DNA from: Streptomyces sp. Ag109_O5-10 | GTDB lineage: Bacteria > Actinomycetota > Actinomycetes > Streptomycetales > Streptomycetaceae | Direction: 5' to 3' | Assembly: GCF_900105755.1 (NCBI RefSeq) | Contig: NZ_FNTQ01000001.1 | Location: 9,238,001-9,302,000, forward strand | Length of the DNA stretch: 64,000 nt | Shown: one piece after another, positions 36,825 to 46,017 of the stretch | Layout of the letters: each line of letters begins with the position of its first letter | Numbering within the stretch: the stretch's first letter is position 1 | Notes under the pieces: model-generated | What the model was told of the DNA's origin: nothing | Databases searched by the model: none | What the model saw: the letters and a program-made list of their open reading frames with translations, nothing else | Program-made: the position numbers and the translations under genes

Positions 36825-36943
36825 GGCAGTGCGAGCGCAGGACGAAATCCGCTGGACCTCGCGGTCCTCGTCGGCTGAGCCCGTTCGCCGTCGTGGCCGT
36901 ACCTTCGTCAGTGCCGCCGCACGGTGGACGGCGGAACGCCTGC

Positions 36944-37384
36944 TCAGGCGAATTCCCAGGTGACCGCCGGCGATTGCCGCAGCGTGTGGTGGACCGTGCA
37001 GTGGTCGACCACGGCGCCCAGCGCGGCGAGTCCGGCCTCGTCGAGCCCGGGTGGCACCGTGACCCGCAGCCGTACCGACGCCACGCGGGCCGGCCGGTCT
37101 TCGGCCATGGCGAACTCCGCCGTCACGCCCAGCCGTTCCACGTCCACGTCATGGCGCTCCAGAAAGCCCCGCGCGTAGTGGGCGACACAGGTGGCGAGCG
37201 ACGCGACGAACAGTTCCACCGGTGAGGGGCCGACGTCGTCGCCGCCTGCCTCAAGAGGCTGGTCGGTGACGAGGGTGTGGCCCCGCACCACCGCCGTGAG
37301 CGCCCGGTGCCCGAAGCAGGTCACCTCCACACGCCCCGGCGGCAGGGGGCCGGGTGCGACCGGAGGACGGACCGTACTGGTCAT
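36944..37384 (-). CDS. OsmC/Ohr-family protein
   Basis: A 146-aa peroxide-reductase-fold protein. The two redox cysteines are in LATCVAHYARGFLERHDVDV and VVDHCTVHHTL, the expected OsmC pair. These enzymes reduce organic hydroperoxides with dithiol donors. The ATG at 37382-37384 overlaps the stop of the M50 protease gene (ATGA), so it is the second gene of that operon, downstream of a strong DosR-like box. Confidence 0.9.
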   Translation of the reverse strand: MTSTVRPPVAPGPLPPGRVEVTCFGHRALTAVVRGHTLVTDQPLEAGGDDVGPSPVELFVASLATCVAHYARGFLERHDVDVERLGVTAEFAMAEDRPARVASVRLRVTVPPGLDEAGLAALGAVVDHCTVHHTLRQSPAVTWEFA

Positions 37385-38550
37385 CGCTGTTCCTTCGACA
37401 GTTCCGAACGTGGGTGCTGAGGACCTTCCGGTGCGGTGGGCCACGTCAGGGCACGGCTGACGTCGGCGACGGAGAGGATGCCGACGAGACGGCCCTGGTC
37501 GAGGACGAGCGCGCGGCGCGTGGGACTGGTCTGCAGCCGGGGCAGCAGGTCGAGGACCGGCTCATCCGGCGACGCCGTCACGACTTCGCCGAGAGGGCGC
37601 ATCACCTCCTGGACCATCGTGTGATCACGCTCCGGCGGTGGCACGTCCTGCACCCGGCGCACGGTGAGCAGCCCGGTGGCCGAACCGTCAGCCGCCAGCA
37701 CCGGGAAGGCCGCATGGCGGTAAGGGCCGAAGGGGCCCTCGGCCAGGAAGTCGCGAATGCTCGTCGTGGCCCGCACGGTGACCGGGGCCGGTGTCATGAC
37801 ACGAGAGACAGGAACGCCCTCCAGGACGCCCCGAATCTGTGCCTGGCGGGACTCCGCCGTGGCGGCGGCGATGAGGAACCAGCCGATCAGCGCGGCCCAC
37901 AGGCCGGACAGGTTGCCGGCGAAGAGGACGTCCGCGAACCCTGTGAGCACCATGAACCAGCCCAGTGCCCGGCCCGCCGCCGAGGCACCACGGGTGGCGC
38001 GCAACCGGTCCCCGCTGCGGTGCCACAGGTACGCCCGCAGCAGCCGGCCACCGTCCAGCGGGGCAGCGGGAAGCGCGTTGAAGACGGCGAGCAGGATGTT
38101 GATCGCGGCGAGCCAGGCGACCGCCTCGACCACCAGCCCGGACGCGTGCAGCGCGTCCAGTCCCACGGCGGCTCCGGCGAGCACACCGCCTGTCAGCAGA
38201 CTGGTGATCGGGCCCGCCCCGGCGATCCGCAGCTCGGCGGCCGGCGACGGCGCCTCGCCGCGCAGCCGGGCCGCGCCGCCCAGCATCCACAGCGTGATGC
38301 CCTCCACCTCGACACCGTTGCGCCGGGCGACCACGGCGTGCGCCAGTTCGTGCGCGAGCAGCGAGCCGAGGAACACGACGGCGGTCAGGACGGCGAGACC
38401 CCAGTACGCGACGGGGGAGTGACCGGGATGCGCGGCCGGGAACCGGCCGTGCGCCAGCGTCACGGTGATCAGGGCGACGACGACCAGGACGCTCCAGTGC
38501 AAGCCGACCCGGACACCGGCGATCCGGCCCAGGGACAGCGTCTCGTCCAT
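37381..38550 (-). CDS. Site-2 (M50) membrane protease with CBS domains, Rip3-like
   Basis: A 389-aa intramembrane zinc metalloprotease. Helix 1 VLVVVALITVTLA; zinc motif HELAH at residues 67-71 within FLGSLLAHELAHAVVARRNG; third zinc ligand in NALPAAPLDGGRLLRA (Asp166); then two CBS motifs in the C-terminal third (PVSRVMTPAPVTVRATTSI, ALVLDQGRLVGILSVADVSRAL). M. tuberculosis Rv2625c (Rip3), DosR-regulated, has this architecture. It may release a membrane-held regulator when the CBS pair senses nucleotides; inference. The start lies after GAGGCGAGC. Confidence 0.9.
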   Translation of the reverse strand: MDETLSLGRIAGVRVGLHWSVLVVVALITVTLAHGRFPAAHPGHSPVAYWGLAVLTAVVFLGSLLAHELAHAVVARRNGVEVEGITLWMLGGAARLRGEAPSPAAELRIAGAGPITSLLTGGVLAGAAVGLDALHASGLVVEAVAWLAAINILLAVFNALPAAPLDGGRLLRAYLWHRSGDRLRATRGASAAGRALGWFMVLTGFADVLFAGNLSGLWAALIGWFLIAAATAESRQAQIRGVLEGVPVSRVMTPAPVTVRATTSIRDFLAEGPFGPYRHAAFPVLAADGSATGLLTVRRVQDVPPPERDHTMVQEVMRPLGEVVTASPDEPVLDLLPRLQTSPTRRALVLDQGRLVGILSVADVSRALTWPTAPEGPQHPRSELSKEQR

Positions 38551-38654
38551 GAAGCTCGCCTCACTTTCCGGCCTTCGCACGGGGCAGTACACCGCGGGAC
38601 CTACAGCGTGCGGCGGAGGCCGCTTGATACGGAGGGGCCGACCGGCTCTCGACG

Positions 38655-38668
38655 GGGACACTCGGCCC
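38655..38668 (-). promoter_or_regulatory. DosR/OsdR-like box before Rip3-like/OsmC operon
   Basis: On the minus strand this reads GGGCCGAGTGTCCC, an exact match to GGGCCGNNNGTCCC, extended by C:G on both sides. It lies 105 bp before the protease start and 365 bp before the divergent kinase. Confidence 0.6.
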
Positions 38669-39032
38669 CGATCACGGCCGCCCGGGAAGAGGCTCGCCTG
38701 GTCCGCCGTGACCATCCCAGGCGCGGCACAGCACGCGCGACCGATCCGGGGGCATCCGTCGGACAGCGCTCCGCTCGTGCCGGAGCGTACGGCCTTCACC
38801 GACGAAGATCCGGAGTCGGCCGGACAGCTCCCGTGGCCCCCGTATCGAGCAACCCCATCCAGCTCACACGGGGTTGAACACCCGGCCGAGCGACACCCGC
38901 GCACTCGGGACACATGCCTGTCTCCGCCGGACGGCCGACCCCTTTTCGGCATGCCGCCTTTCGTCGAGGAGGGATATCGTGGAGACGATTCGGGGATGCC
39001 GGGCCCGTGCGCCGGGACCGAGGAGGAGCGCG

Positions 39033-40760
39033 GTGGAAACTCCCGACGAGCTCCGCGTCCTGCTGCCCCAGCTGAAGCTCGACGAGCTGCTCGATGAGCT
39101 GCAGGCGAGGCTGGACGCTGCCCGGAACACCCGGGACCGCGTGCACAGCCTTCTGGAAGCGCTGCTCTCGGTCGGCCGCGAGCTGGACCTGGAACAGGCC
39201 CTGCACTCCATCGTCAAGGCTGCCGCGACCCTGGTGGACGCCGAATACGCGGCCCTCGGCGTCATCGGACCCGACGGCGGCACCCTGTCGGCGTTCCACA
39301 CCGTCGGTGTCACCGAGGAGCAGGTCGCCGAGATCGGACCGCTGCCCGAAGGCCACGGCATCCTCGGCGAGCTGATCCGCAACCCGGAACCCCTGCGCCT
39401 GGAGAAGCTCTCCCAGCATCCCGCCTCCTACGGCTTCCCGGACCGTCATCCGCCGATGAACAGCTTCCTGGGCGTGCCGATCCGGGTCCGGGACCAGGTC
39501 TTCGGCAATCTCTACCTGACCGAGAAGCGCGGTGGGCTGCAGTTCGACGAGGAGGACGAGTCGGTACTGTCCACGCTGGCCGTGGCGGCCGGTGTGGCGA
39601 TCGACAACGCCCGCCTCTACGAGGACTCCCGGCTGCGGGAGCGGTGGCTGCGGGCGAGCGCGGAGATCACTCACGGTCTGATGTCCGGCAGCGGTCGTGC
39701 CGAGGCCCTGCACCTGATCGCGGAACGCGCGCAGGAGATCGCCGGCTCCGCGCTGGCAGCGGTCGCACTGCCCCTGGAGACCAGTGCGGCCGGTGCGTCA
39801 CTGACCGTCGAGGTCGCCGTGGGGCTGGACGCGGACGCGCACCGGGGACTGGTACTGCCCCTGCGCGAATCGCTGATGGGACTGGCGTTCTCCGCCGCCG
39901 CGCCCGTAGCCAGCGACGACGTCACCCACGACGCCCGGATATCTCCCGACCCCCCGCGCTTCCACGGGCTCGGCCCCGCCGTGGCCGTCCCCATCGGCAC
40001 CGGCGAGGGCGGGGTGCGAGGAGTGGTGCTGTTGGCCCGCGAAGCCGGGCGGCCGGTCTACTCCCACAAGGAGACCGAGATGCTGCAGGGCTTCGCCGCA
40101 CAGGCCGCGATCGCGATGGAGTTGGCCGACCGACGACAGGACGCCCAGCAGATCGCGGTGCTCCAGGACCGCGACCGCATCGCCCGGGACCTGCACGACC
40201 TGGCCATTCAACGCCTGTTCGCCACCGGGATCACTCTGCAGAGCGCCGAGCGCTTCATCGACCACCCGGAGGCGTCCGGGCGGATTCTGCGAGCCGTCGA
40301 CGACCTGGACGAGACCATCAAGATCATCAGGTCGTCGGTCTTCGGCCTTCGGGCCCGTGCCGACGCAGCTGACGGCGGGCTGCGCGCAAGAGCCGTCCAG
40401 ACGATCGGCCGGGCGGCACCGGTCCTGGGCTTCGCGCCCGGCGTCCGGATGGAGGGCCTGCTGGACACCGACGTGCCCGGCGAGATCGCCGACCATGTCG
40501 TAGCCGTCCTCTCCGAGGCTCTGACCAACATCGCCCGGCACGCTCACGCCTGCAGGGCCGGGGTCGTGTTGACCACCGACGGCCTCGAGGTCCGCCTGAC
40601 GGTCTCGGACGACGGCGTCGGAATTCCGCCCGACGGCCGTCGCAGCGGGCTGCGGAACCTGGCCGAACGGGCGGAACAGCTCGGCGGAGGGCTGGAGATC
40701 ATATGTCCCGACGGCGGTGGCACCGCGCTGGAATGGCACGTCCCACTGCAGGGGGAGTAG
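39033..40760 (+). CDS. GAF-GAF sensor histidine kinase, DosS/OsdK-like
   Basis: A 575-aa soluble sensor kinase. GAF-A (about 55-195) holds IGPLPEGHGILGELI and FPDRHPPMNSFLGVPIRVRD. His139 in RHPPM aligns with what I recall as the haem-ligand His149 of mycobacterial DosS, so a haem oxygen/redox sensor is likely. GAF-B spans about 215-365. The dimerisation box DRDRIARDLHDLAIQRLFATG has phospho-acceptor His388. The HATPase_c domain shows EALTNIARHA and DDGVGIPPDGRRSGLRNLAERAE. The GTG start follows AGGAGGAGCG. OsdK and DosS usually have a NarL-type regulator adjacent; none is here. Confidence 0.92.
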   Translation: METPDELRVLLPQLKLDELLDELQARLDAARNTRDRVHSLLEALLSVGRELDLEQALHSIVKAAATLVDAEYAALGVIGPDGGTLSAFHTVGVTEEQVAEIGPLPEGHGILGELIRNPEPLRLEKLSQHPASYGFPDRHPPMNSFLGVPIRVRDQVFGNLYLTEKRGGLQFDEEDESVLSTLAVAAGVAIDNARLYEDSRLRERWLRASAEITHGLMSGSGRAEALHLIAERAQEIAGSALAAVALPLETSAAGASLTVEVAVGLDADAHRGLVLPLRESLMGLAFSAAAPVASDDVTHDARISPDPPRFHGLGPAVAVPIGTGEGGVRGVVLLAREAGRPVYSHKETEMLQGFAAQAAIAMELADRRQDAQQIAVLQDRDRIARDLHDLAIQRLFATGITLQSAERFIDHPEASGRILRAVDDLDETIKIIRSSVFGLRARADAADGGLRARAVQTIGRAAPVLGFAPGVRMEGLLDTDVPGEIADHVVAVLSEALTNIARHAHACRAGVVLTTDGLEVRLTVSDDGVGIPPDGRRSGLRNLAERAEQLGGGLEIICPDGGGTALEWHVPLQGE

Positions 40761-41015
40761 AGGAGCTCAGCCGCCCGTGGGGCACAGCGGGGCGTGGGCG
40801 GGGACCACTCGGCCCAAGACCCGGCAGGTCCGAAGCAGCAGCCTGACGGCGCGGCATCACGGCAATGGAACCTTGGAGGACGGCAAGGACGTCCGTCCGA
40901 CCACCTGAACGGCACGAAGACGCACCAGGTCGTCGGCGACGCGGAGTGCACGCCGACCGGGCCGCCACGGCGGCCGAGCCCGGCCGCCGTCCACTCACCG
41001 GCCTCTTGCGGTCGT

Positions 41016-43346
41016 TCACGGAGCGAGGGAGAAATAGTTCTCCTCCTCCTGGGTGAAGTGCAGACGCAGGACCGTGTTGAGGCCGTAGAGGCAGGAGCGG
41101 AGGTCGTCGAGTTGCTCGGCGGAGAGTCTCCCGTCCGCCTCGGCCAGTTGCAGGTGGGTGGCGATGCGGCGGGAGAGGCGTTCGATCTCGGTGTGGGCGC
41201 GGCTCATGGTGGCGGTGGCCTCGGGGCCGCCGAGGGTGGGGGCGAGGGCGGGGTAGAGCTCGTGCTCCTCTGCGTACTCGTGCGGCAGCAGCCGTTCGGT
41301 GAGCAGACGGTGGGTCTCCTCCACTGCGGCCAGGGACGCTGGGCCGGAGCTGTCGGAGAGGCGGTCGGCTGCGTCGCGTACGGATTCCAGGACGTCCTGG
41401 AGGTCGTCGTGTTCGGCGGCGAAGCGGTGGATGAGGGCTTCGGCAGCGGGGGTGAGGGCCGGGTGCGCGGCTCGGCCGACGCGCAGTGCGCGCAGGGCGT
41501 TGAGGATGACGGCGACATCGATGCCCTCCTGGAGCAGGGCGCCGGCGGCGGGCGGCAGCAGGCCGGCCGCGGCTGCGGCCATGGCGGCCAGGGACATGAG
41601 CATGCCGCCGAGGGCGCTCTGTACGGCGATGTGGCGGGACCGTTGGGCGATGGTGACGGCGTCGGCAAGGCGATCGACGCGGTCGGTGGTCAGGACGATG
41701 TCGGCGGCTTCGGAAGAGGCGGTGGACCCGCGTGCGCCCATGGCGACGCCTATGTCGGCGGCGGCGAGGGCGGGGGCGTCGTTGACGCCGTCGCCGACCA
41801 TGACGGTGACCGCACGTTCGCGTTCGGCGCGTACGGCGGCGACCTTGTCGGCCGGGCCGAGTTGGGCGCGCACGTCGTCCAGGCCGAGGACGGCGGCGAC
41901 CTCATGGGCGGGTGCGGCACGGTCGCCGGTGAGCATCAACAGCCGTTCGATGCCCGCCGCTCGCAGGTGGCGCAGGGTGCGGGGCGCGTCGTGACGGAGG
42001 GGGTCGCGCAGCAGGACGGCGCCGGCCGGCTGTCCGTCGACGGTGAGCCAGGCGACGGCCGCGCCGTCGAGGAGCGCGCGGTTGTCGACCGCCTTCGCCC
42101 AGCCCGGTCGGGCGGTCGCCGCGCCCGTACGGCCTACGAAGACCTGGTGCCCCTCCACGTTTCCGGTGGCGCCCCGGCCGGGTTCCTCGGTGACGTCCGT
42201 CGGGACCGAGAGCACCAGTCCGCGTTCGCGGGCGGTGTCGACGATGGCCTGGGCGAGGACGTGCGGGGAGTACTGGTCGAGGGAGGCGGCGAGGCGCAGC
42301 ACTTCCGCGGGTTTGACGTCGGGCGCGGCGATCACGTCGAGGACGCGGGGGCGGCCGCGGGTGAGGGTGCCGGTCTTGTCCAGCAGGAGCGTGCGGGCCC
42401 TGCCGAGGTTCTCCAGCGCGCCGCCGTCGCGGATGACGACGCCGAGATGGGAAGCGCGCGAGAGGCCGGAGACGATGGCGACCGGTGCGGCCAGCAGCAG
42501 AGGGCACGGGGTGGCGACCACCAGGACGGCGACCGCCCGTACCGCAGACCCGCTGATCAGCCAGGCCAGCCCCGCCACCACCAGGGACAGCGGCAGGAAC
42601 CAGGCCGCATACCGGTCGGCCAGCCGTACGACGGGCGCGGACTCGGCGCCCGCCTGCCGGGCCAGTCGTACGATCCCGGCATAGGTACTGCCCTGCTCGG
42701 TGGCCGTGGCGCGCAGCTCGAAAGCGCCGCCGGCATTGACCACGCCGCTGCGCACCGTCTCGTCGCGGGTCCGCTCGACCTGGAGGGCCTCACCGGTGAG
42801 GACCGACTCGTCGAGGACGGCGGCGTCGCCCTCCACCCGGCCGTCGACGGGGACGACCTCGCCAGGGCCGACGACGAGCAGGTCACCGACGGCCACCTCG
42901 GCCAGCGGCACCGAGGCCACGCCCGCGTCGGTCCGGCGGCGCGCGGAGCGCGGTGCGTGCTCCAGCAGGGCCCGCAGGTCGTGGGAGGCGCGCCGCTGGG
43001 CTGCGGCTTCCAGGGTGCGGCCGGTGGCGAGCATCAGCGCGATCAGCGCACCGGCGAGGTATTCGTGGACGGCCAGGGTGCCGCCGAGCGCGAGGACGGC
43101 GATGAGGTCCACGCCCGCGTGTCCGCGCCACAGTGCGGTGAGCACCCATGCCAGGGCGGGGACGACGGCGGAGAGGGTGCCCAGCCCCCAGCAGAGGTCG
43201 GCGAGGTCGCCGGCCCCCGTGAGCCAGGCGATGCCGCCGGCTGCCAGGGCCGCCGCGGTGACGGCCAGGAGGACGGGTTCGAGCCGCGGCGACCCGATCG
43301 CCGAGGTCAGGCGGCGCAGCTGCGCTGTGGTCGTGCGGTGGGTCAT
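41016..43346 (-). CDS. P1B-type metal ATPase fused to a hemerythrin (HHE) domain
   Basis: A 776-aa pump with no N-terminal metal-binding domain. Actuator motif LTGEA near 183-187, transmembrane metal motif TPCPLLLAAP at 279-288, phosphorylated Asp323 in LLDKTGTLT, and hinge GDGVNDAPALAAADIGVAMG. The last 170 residues form a hemerythrin-like bundle (LIHRFAAEHDDLQ, LLPHEYAEEHELYPAL, RAHTEIERL, LHFTQEEENYFSL). The TPC motif with a C-terminal hemerythrin domain is the P1B-5 layout, linked to Ni/Fe handling. An iron centre that senses oxygen and gates metal export would suit this island; that is inference. Confidence 0.9.
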   Translation of the reverse strand: MTHRTTTAQLRRLTSAIGSPRLEPVLLAVTAAALAAGGIAWLTGAGDLADLCWGLGTLSAVVPALAWVLTALWRGHAGVDLIAVLALGGTLAVHEYLAGALIALMLATGRTLEAAAQRRASHDLRALLEHAPRSARRRTDAGVASVPLAEVAVGDLLVVGPGEVVPVDGRVEGDAAVLDESVLTGEALQVERTRDETVRSGVVNAGGAFELRATATEQGSTYAGIVRLARQAGAESAPVVRLADRYAAWFLPLSLVVAGLAWLISGSAVRAVAVLVVATPCPLLLAAPVAIVSGLSRASHLGVVIRDGGALENLGRARTLLLDKTGTLTRGRPRVLDVIAAPDVKPAEVLRLAASLDQYSPHVLAQAIVDTARERGLVLSVPTDVTEEPGRGATGNVEGHQVFVGRTGAATARPGWAKAVDNRALLDGAAVAWLTVDGQPAGAVLLRDPLRHDAPRTLRHLRAAGIERLLMLTGDRAAPAHEVAAVLGLDDVRAQLGPADKVAAVRAERERAVTVMVGDGVNDAPALAAADIGVAMGARGSTASSEAADIVLTTDRVDRLADAVTIAQRSRHIAVQSALGGMLMSLAAMAAAAAGLLPPAAGALLQEGIDVAVILNALRALRVGRAAHPALTPAAEALIHRFAAEHDDLQDVLESVRDAADRLSDSSGPASLAAVEETHRLLTERLLPHEYAEEHELYPALAPTLGGPEATATMSRAHTEIERLSRRIATHLQLAEADGRLSAEQLDDLRSCLYGLNTVLRLHFTQEEENYFSLAP

Positions 43347-43427
43347 GGCGTACCTCGGTCCGTCCCGCGCGGCGATCGTGAAGCCGGTTCCTCTCCATCA
43401 CAACGCGCCGCCAGGTGTCCATGGCAG

Positions 43428-43441
43428 GGGACGTCCGGCCC
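43428..43441 (-). promoter_or_regulatory. DosR/OsdR-like box before P1B ATPase-hemerythrin gene
   Basis: GGGACGTCCGGCCC reads GGGCCGGACGTCCC on the minus strand, a perfect match to GGGCCGNNNGTCCC. It ends 82 bp before the ATPase start, the spacing seen before the USP gene at 26078. The rest of the 433-bp gap (43347-43779) shows no gene I can support. Confidence 0.6.
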
Positions 43442-43779
43442 TGATTGAGGGCCATGCGGACGGCGCCCGCGCGTGCCGGTCATGGCCGGCCCCGGTCGGT
43501 GTGCAGGTGCCCGAACTGATCGACCTCGTCGAATGGGCCACCCCGCCCTGAAAGACCGAGCGGCATCGGGCACCAGCGCCAGAAGCCTGCGCGTCAACCG
43601 CATCATCTGCACCGGCGAGGGCGTGCGCCGAACCCCGGAGCCGGTGTCGTTCGTCGCGGGCGCGGAAGCGGTGCAGGTCCCGCGCTGAGCCACCGTCCTC
43701 TCACTCCGTACCCCCTGGCCAGGACCGCACCATCGAGGCGGCCCGAAGCCGGACCTCCGAATCTCGTCAAGGCTCCGGA

Positions 43780-45021
43780 GTGCGCATCCTGGCACGCGGC
43801 CGGATCGTGAGCCTATGCCGAGGCACATCGGTCCCGAAGCGGCGTGCTGACGTGAGCGGCGCGCCGTTCGCCGGCCTGCGCCGCAACGTCTCCACGCTGG
43901 AGCTGTTCTTCGATCTGGTCTTCGTCTTCGCGGTCGGCCAGCTCGCCGACCACCTGCACGCCGAACTGTCCTGGCGCACCGCCGCCGAGACCGCCGTGAT
44001 GCTGATCGCCGTCCTCAGCACCTGGGCCCTGACCAGTTTCGACGCCACCTTCCTGGACGTCGAGCGGCCCCGCACCCGGCGGCTGGTGCTGGTGCTGGTG
44101 GTGATGGGCCTGGGCCTGTTCATGAACGCCCAGATCCCGCACGCCTTCGCGGGCCGGCCGTGGGCCTTCGTAGTCCCGCTGGCGGCGATCCTGCTGCTGG
44201 TCGACATCACGGCTGCGGCGTGGGCGCCGACCCCGCTGCTGCGGCAGCACTACCGCCGTGTGACGGCGTGGGCCGCAGCCTCCATCCCGCTGTGGCTGGC
44301 CGGGGCGGCCGTGGACCACGGGCCGCGCCTCGCCTGGTGGGCCGCAGCCGCCGCCATCGACATGACCGGCGTCTGGCTGGCCCACCCTCTGCCCCGGCAC
44401 GTCCTGTCCTCGCGGGATCTGGTCTTCGACGCCGAGCACATGGTGGAACGGATCCGGCTGTTCATCATCCTCCAGCTCGGCGAGACCGTACTGACCGTCG
44501 GCACGGCGATCTCCGCCGCCCCTGTCGACGCCGCGACCGTGACGGCCGGCCTGGGTGTGTTCGTCGCGGTGGTGTGCCTGTGCGCCAGCTACTTCAGAGG
44601 AGGCGAGAACATCCTGGCACGGTACGTCGCCACCACGGCCGACACGCTGCTGCCGGTCCGCCATGCCGTGAGCGGCCAGTACCCCACCCTGGCCGGCCTC
44701 GTCGCTCTCGCTGTCGGCGCCGAACTCGCCATCAGCCACCCCACCGGCCACGGCAACAGCGAACTCGGCCTCCTCCTGTTCGGCGGCCCCATCCTCTACG
44801 TGATCACCCAAGCCTGGTGGTACTACACCACCACACGCCAAGCCTGGGGCGTCCGGCTGCTGGCCTGCCTCGCCTGCGGCGCCGCGGGCATCGCCGCTGT
44901 CTGGCTACCGCCCCTGGGTTCTGTGCTGATCCTCGACCTGATCCTGGTGACACTCGTGCTCGCCCTTACCCGAGTACACCGGACAGTGCTCACGACCATG
45001 ACCTCGACGGACAGCCACTGA
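43780..45021 (+). CDS. Low-temperature-requirement A (LtrA) family membrane protein
   Basis: A membrane protein of up to 413 aa with about ten helices. The LtrA N-terminal signature is clear: VSTLELFFDLVFVFAVGQLADHL, followed later by FDAEHMVERIRLFIILQLGETVLTVG. The family is named from Listeria; its function is unknown. The start is uncertain: the GTG at 43780 lacks a clear ribosome site, and a GTG at 43852, just before SGAPFAGLRRNV, gives a shorter and more typical N-terminus. Confidence 0.85.
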   Translation: MRILARGRIVSLCRGTSVPKRRADVSGAPFAGLRRNVSTLELFFDLVFVFAVGQLADHLHAELSWRTAAETAVMLIAVLSTWALTSFDATFLDVERPRTRRLVLVLVVMGLGLFMNAQIPHAFAGRPWAFVVPLAAILLLVDITAAAWAPTPLLRQHYRRVTAWAAASIPLWLAGAAVDHGPRLAWWAAAAAIDMTGVWLAHPLPRHVLSSRDLVFDAEHMVERIRLFIILQLGETVLTVGTAISAAPVDAATVTAGLGVFVAVVCLCASYFRGGENILARYVATTADTLLPVRHAVSGQYPTLAGLVALAVGAELAISHPTGHGNSELGLLLFGGPILYVITQAWWYYTTTRQAWGVRLLACLACGAAGIAAVWLPPLGSVLILDLILVTLVLALTRVHRTVLTTMTSTDSH

Positions 45022-45104
45022 CCGGGCGAGGACCCACCAGTCAGACGTCAGGCGGTCGAACAGCACGCCCGTCCGACCGCGCCAGACGACTACGACCGGG
45101 CCTG

Positions 45105-45509
45105 GTGGACAATCTGGCCGGTGTGATCACCGTTGGCGAGAACGGTGCGCAGGCACTGGTGCTGGCGGCCGAGCCCGCCACCAGATGCTATCTGCCCGAG
45201 CATCGAGTCTTCCTGCGATGGCTTGCCGCCGACTCCGAGGCCGGGCTGACGGCCGCAGCAGAGGCTGTCCTTGCGGACCCGGCCACCGAGTGGGAGGAGT
45301 GCAGCACGTGGGTGTCGGACGGGCCGGCCGTGCTCATGGACTCCGCCGAAGCGGGCTCCGAACTGGGCATCGAGTATCCGACCGGCGGGATGCCTGATCA
45401 GGCACCGGTCCTGCTGCCTGCCGGCCGCTGGAGAGTCCGGGCCACCCACACCAAGGCAGACGAGGGCAACTGGGTCGGCCTGGTCCAGCTCGTGCCGACC
45501 GAGTCCTGA
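45105..45509 (+). pseudogene. Truncated Imm21-like immunity protein
   Basis: The frame VDNLAGVITVGENGAQALVL, with LPEHRVFLRWLAADSEAGLTAAAEAVL and LPAGRWRVRATHTKADEGNWVGLVQL, fits the C-terminal two thirds of Imm21-type immunity proteins. The piece that should precede it, DDYDRA, is found just upstream in another frame (about 45083-45103), so a 1-base loss separates them. The N-terminal segment before that is missing. A GTG at 45105 could still start a shortened product. No toxin gene is adjacent. Confidence 0.55.
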
Positions 45510-45582
45510 ACGGGCAGCTGCTTCGGTGAGTGCGGTCGGGCGCGGCGCGCAAGAGCCCGAGACGGACGCATAGGGTGCTGCC

Positions 45583-46017
45583 GTGAGTAGCGAGCGTGTG
45601 TATGCAGACCGGTTCCTCGGGGAATTCCGGGAGCTTGGCCATGGTCGCACGGACGGACCCTCGCTGCGGGATTGTGTCCGAGGAGAGGGCGAGACATATG
45701 AAGCGGACCTCGTTCACTACCTGCGTGCCGGCACGTTGCTGGCTGCGACCACTTCACGAGTCCACGACATCCTCAGCTCCGGCAACGAGCTGATCGGCGG
45801 CCTGCATCTCCTCACCGACGGTGAGTGGTTTTGGTACACGGACCTGGTGCACTACGTCGAGCGCTACCACGTTCCCCTGGACACCCGATTCGTCGACCAC
45901 GCATGTGGCCGCGGCTGGAGACCGCCTCAGCTGAGCGACGCCGAACTCGCCCGGATCGCCGACGCCTTCTTCCTCGACGACGACTCTGCACCCGTCGTCG
46001 CTGACGGTGGGCAGTAG
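45583..46017 (+). CDS. Hypothetical acidic protein
   Basis: A 144-aa soluble acidic protein starting at GTG, 73 bp after the Imm21-like frame. I do not recognise the family. Segments such as LVHYLRAGTLLAATTSRVHDIL, LIGGLHLLTDGEWFWYTDLVHYVERYHV and LSDAELARIADAFFLDD look like a folded single domain with several aromatic residues, as in many actinobacterial immunity-type proteins. Ribosome-site support is weak. Confidence 0.6.
   Translation: MSSERVYADRFLGEFRELGHGRTDGPSLRDCVRGEGETYEADLVHYLRAGTLLAATTSRVHDILSSGNELIGGLHLLTDGEWFWYTDLVHYVERYHVPLDTRFVDHACGRGWRPPQLSDAELARIADAFFLDDDSAPVVADGGQ

Noticed and set aside
36854..36867. GGACC-TCGC-GGTCC hairpin between the USP and OsmC genes as a terminator
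   Set aside because: The 5-bp stem is too short to support in such GC-rich sequence.
40801..40815. GGGACCACTCGGCCC, almost identical to the box at 38655
   Set aside because: The spacer is one base longer, and it lies between two converging gene ends, where no promoter is expected.
40794..43448. An 884-codon frame opposite the P1B ATPase gene
   Set aside because: Glycine/arginine-rich antisense frame; the minus strand carries unmistakable ATPase motifs.
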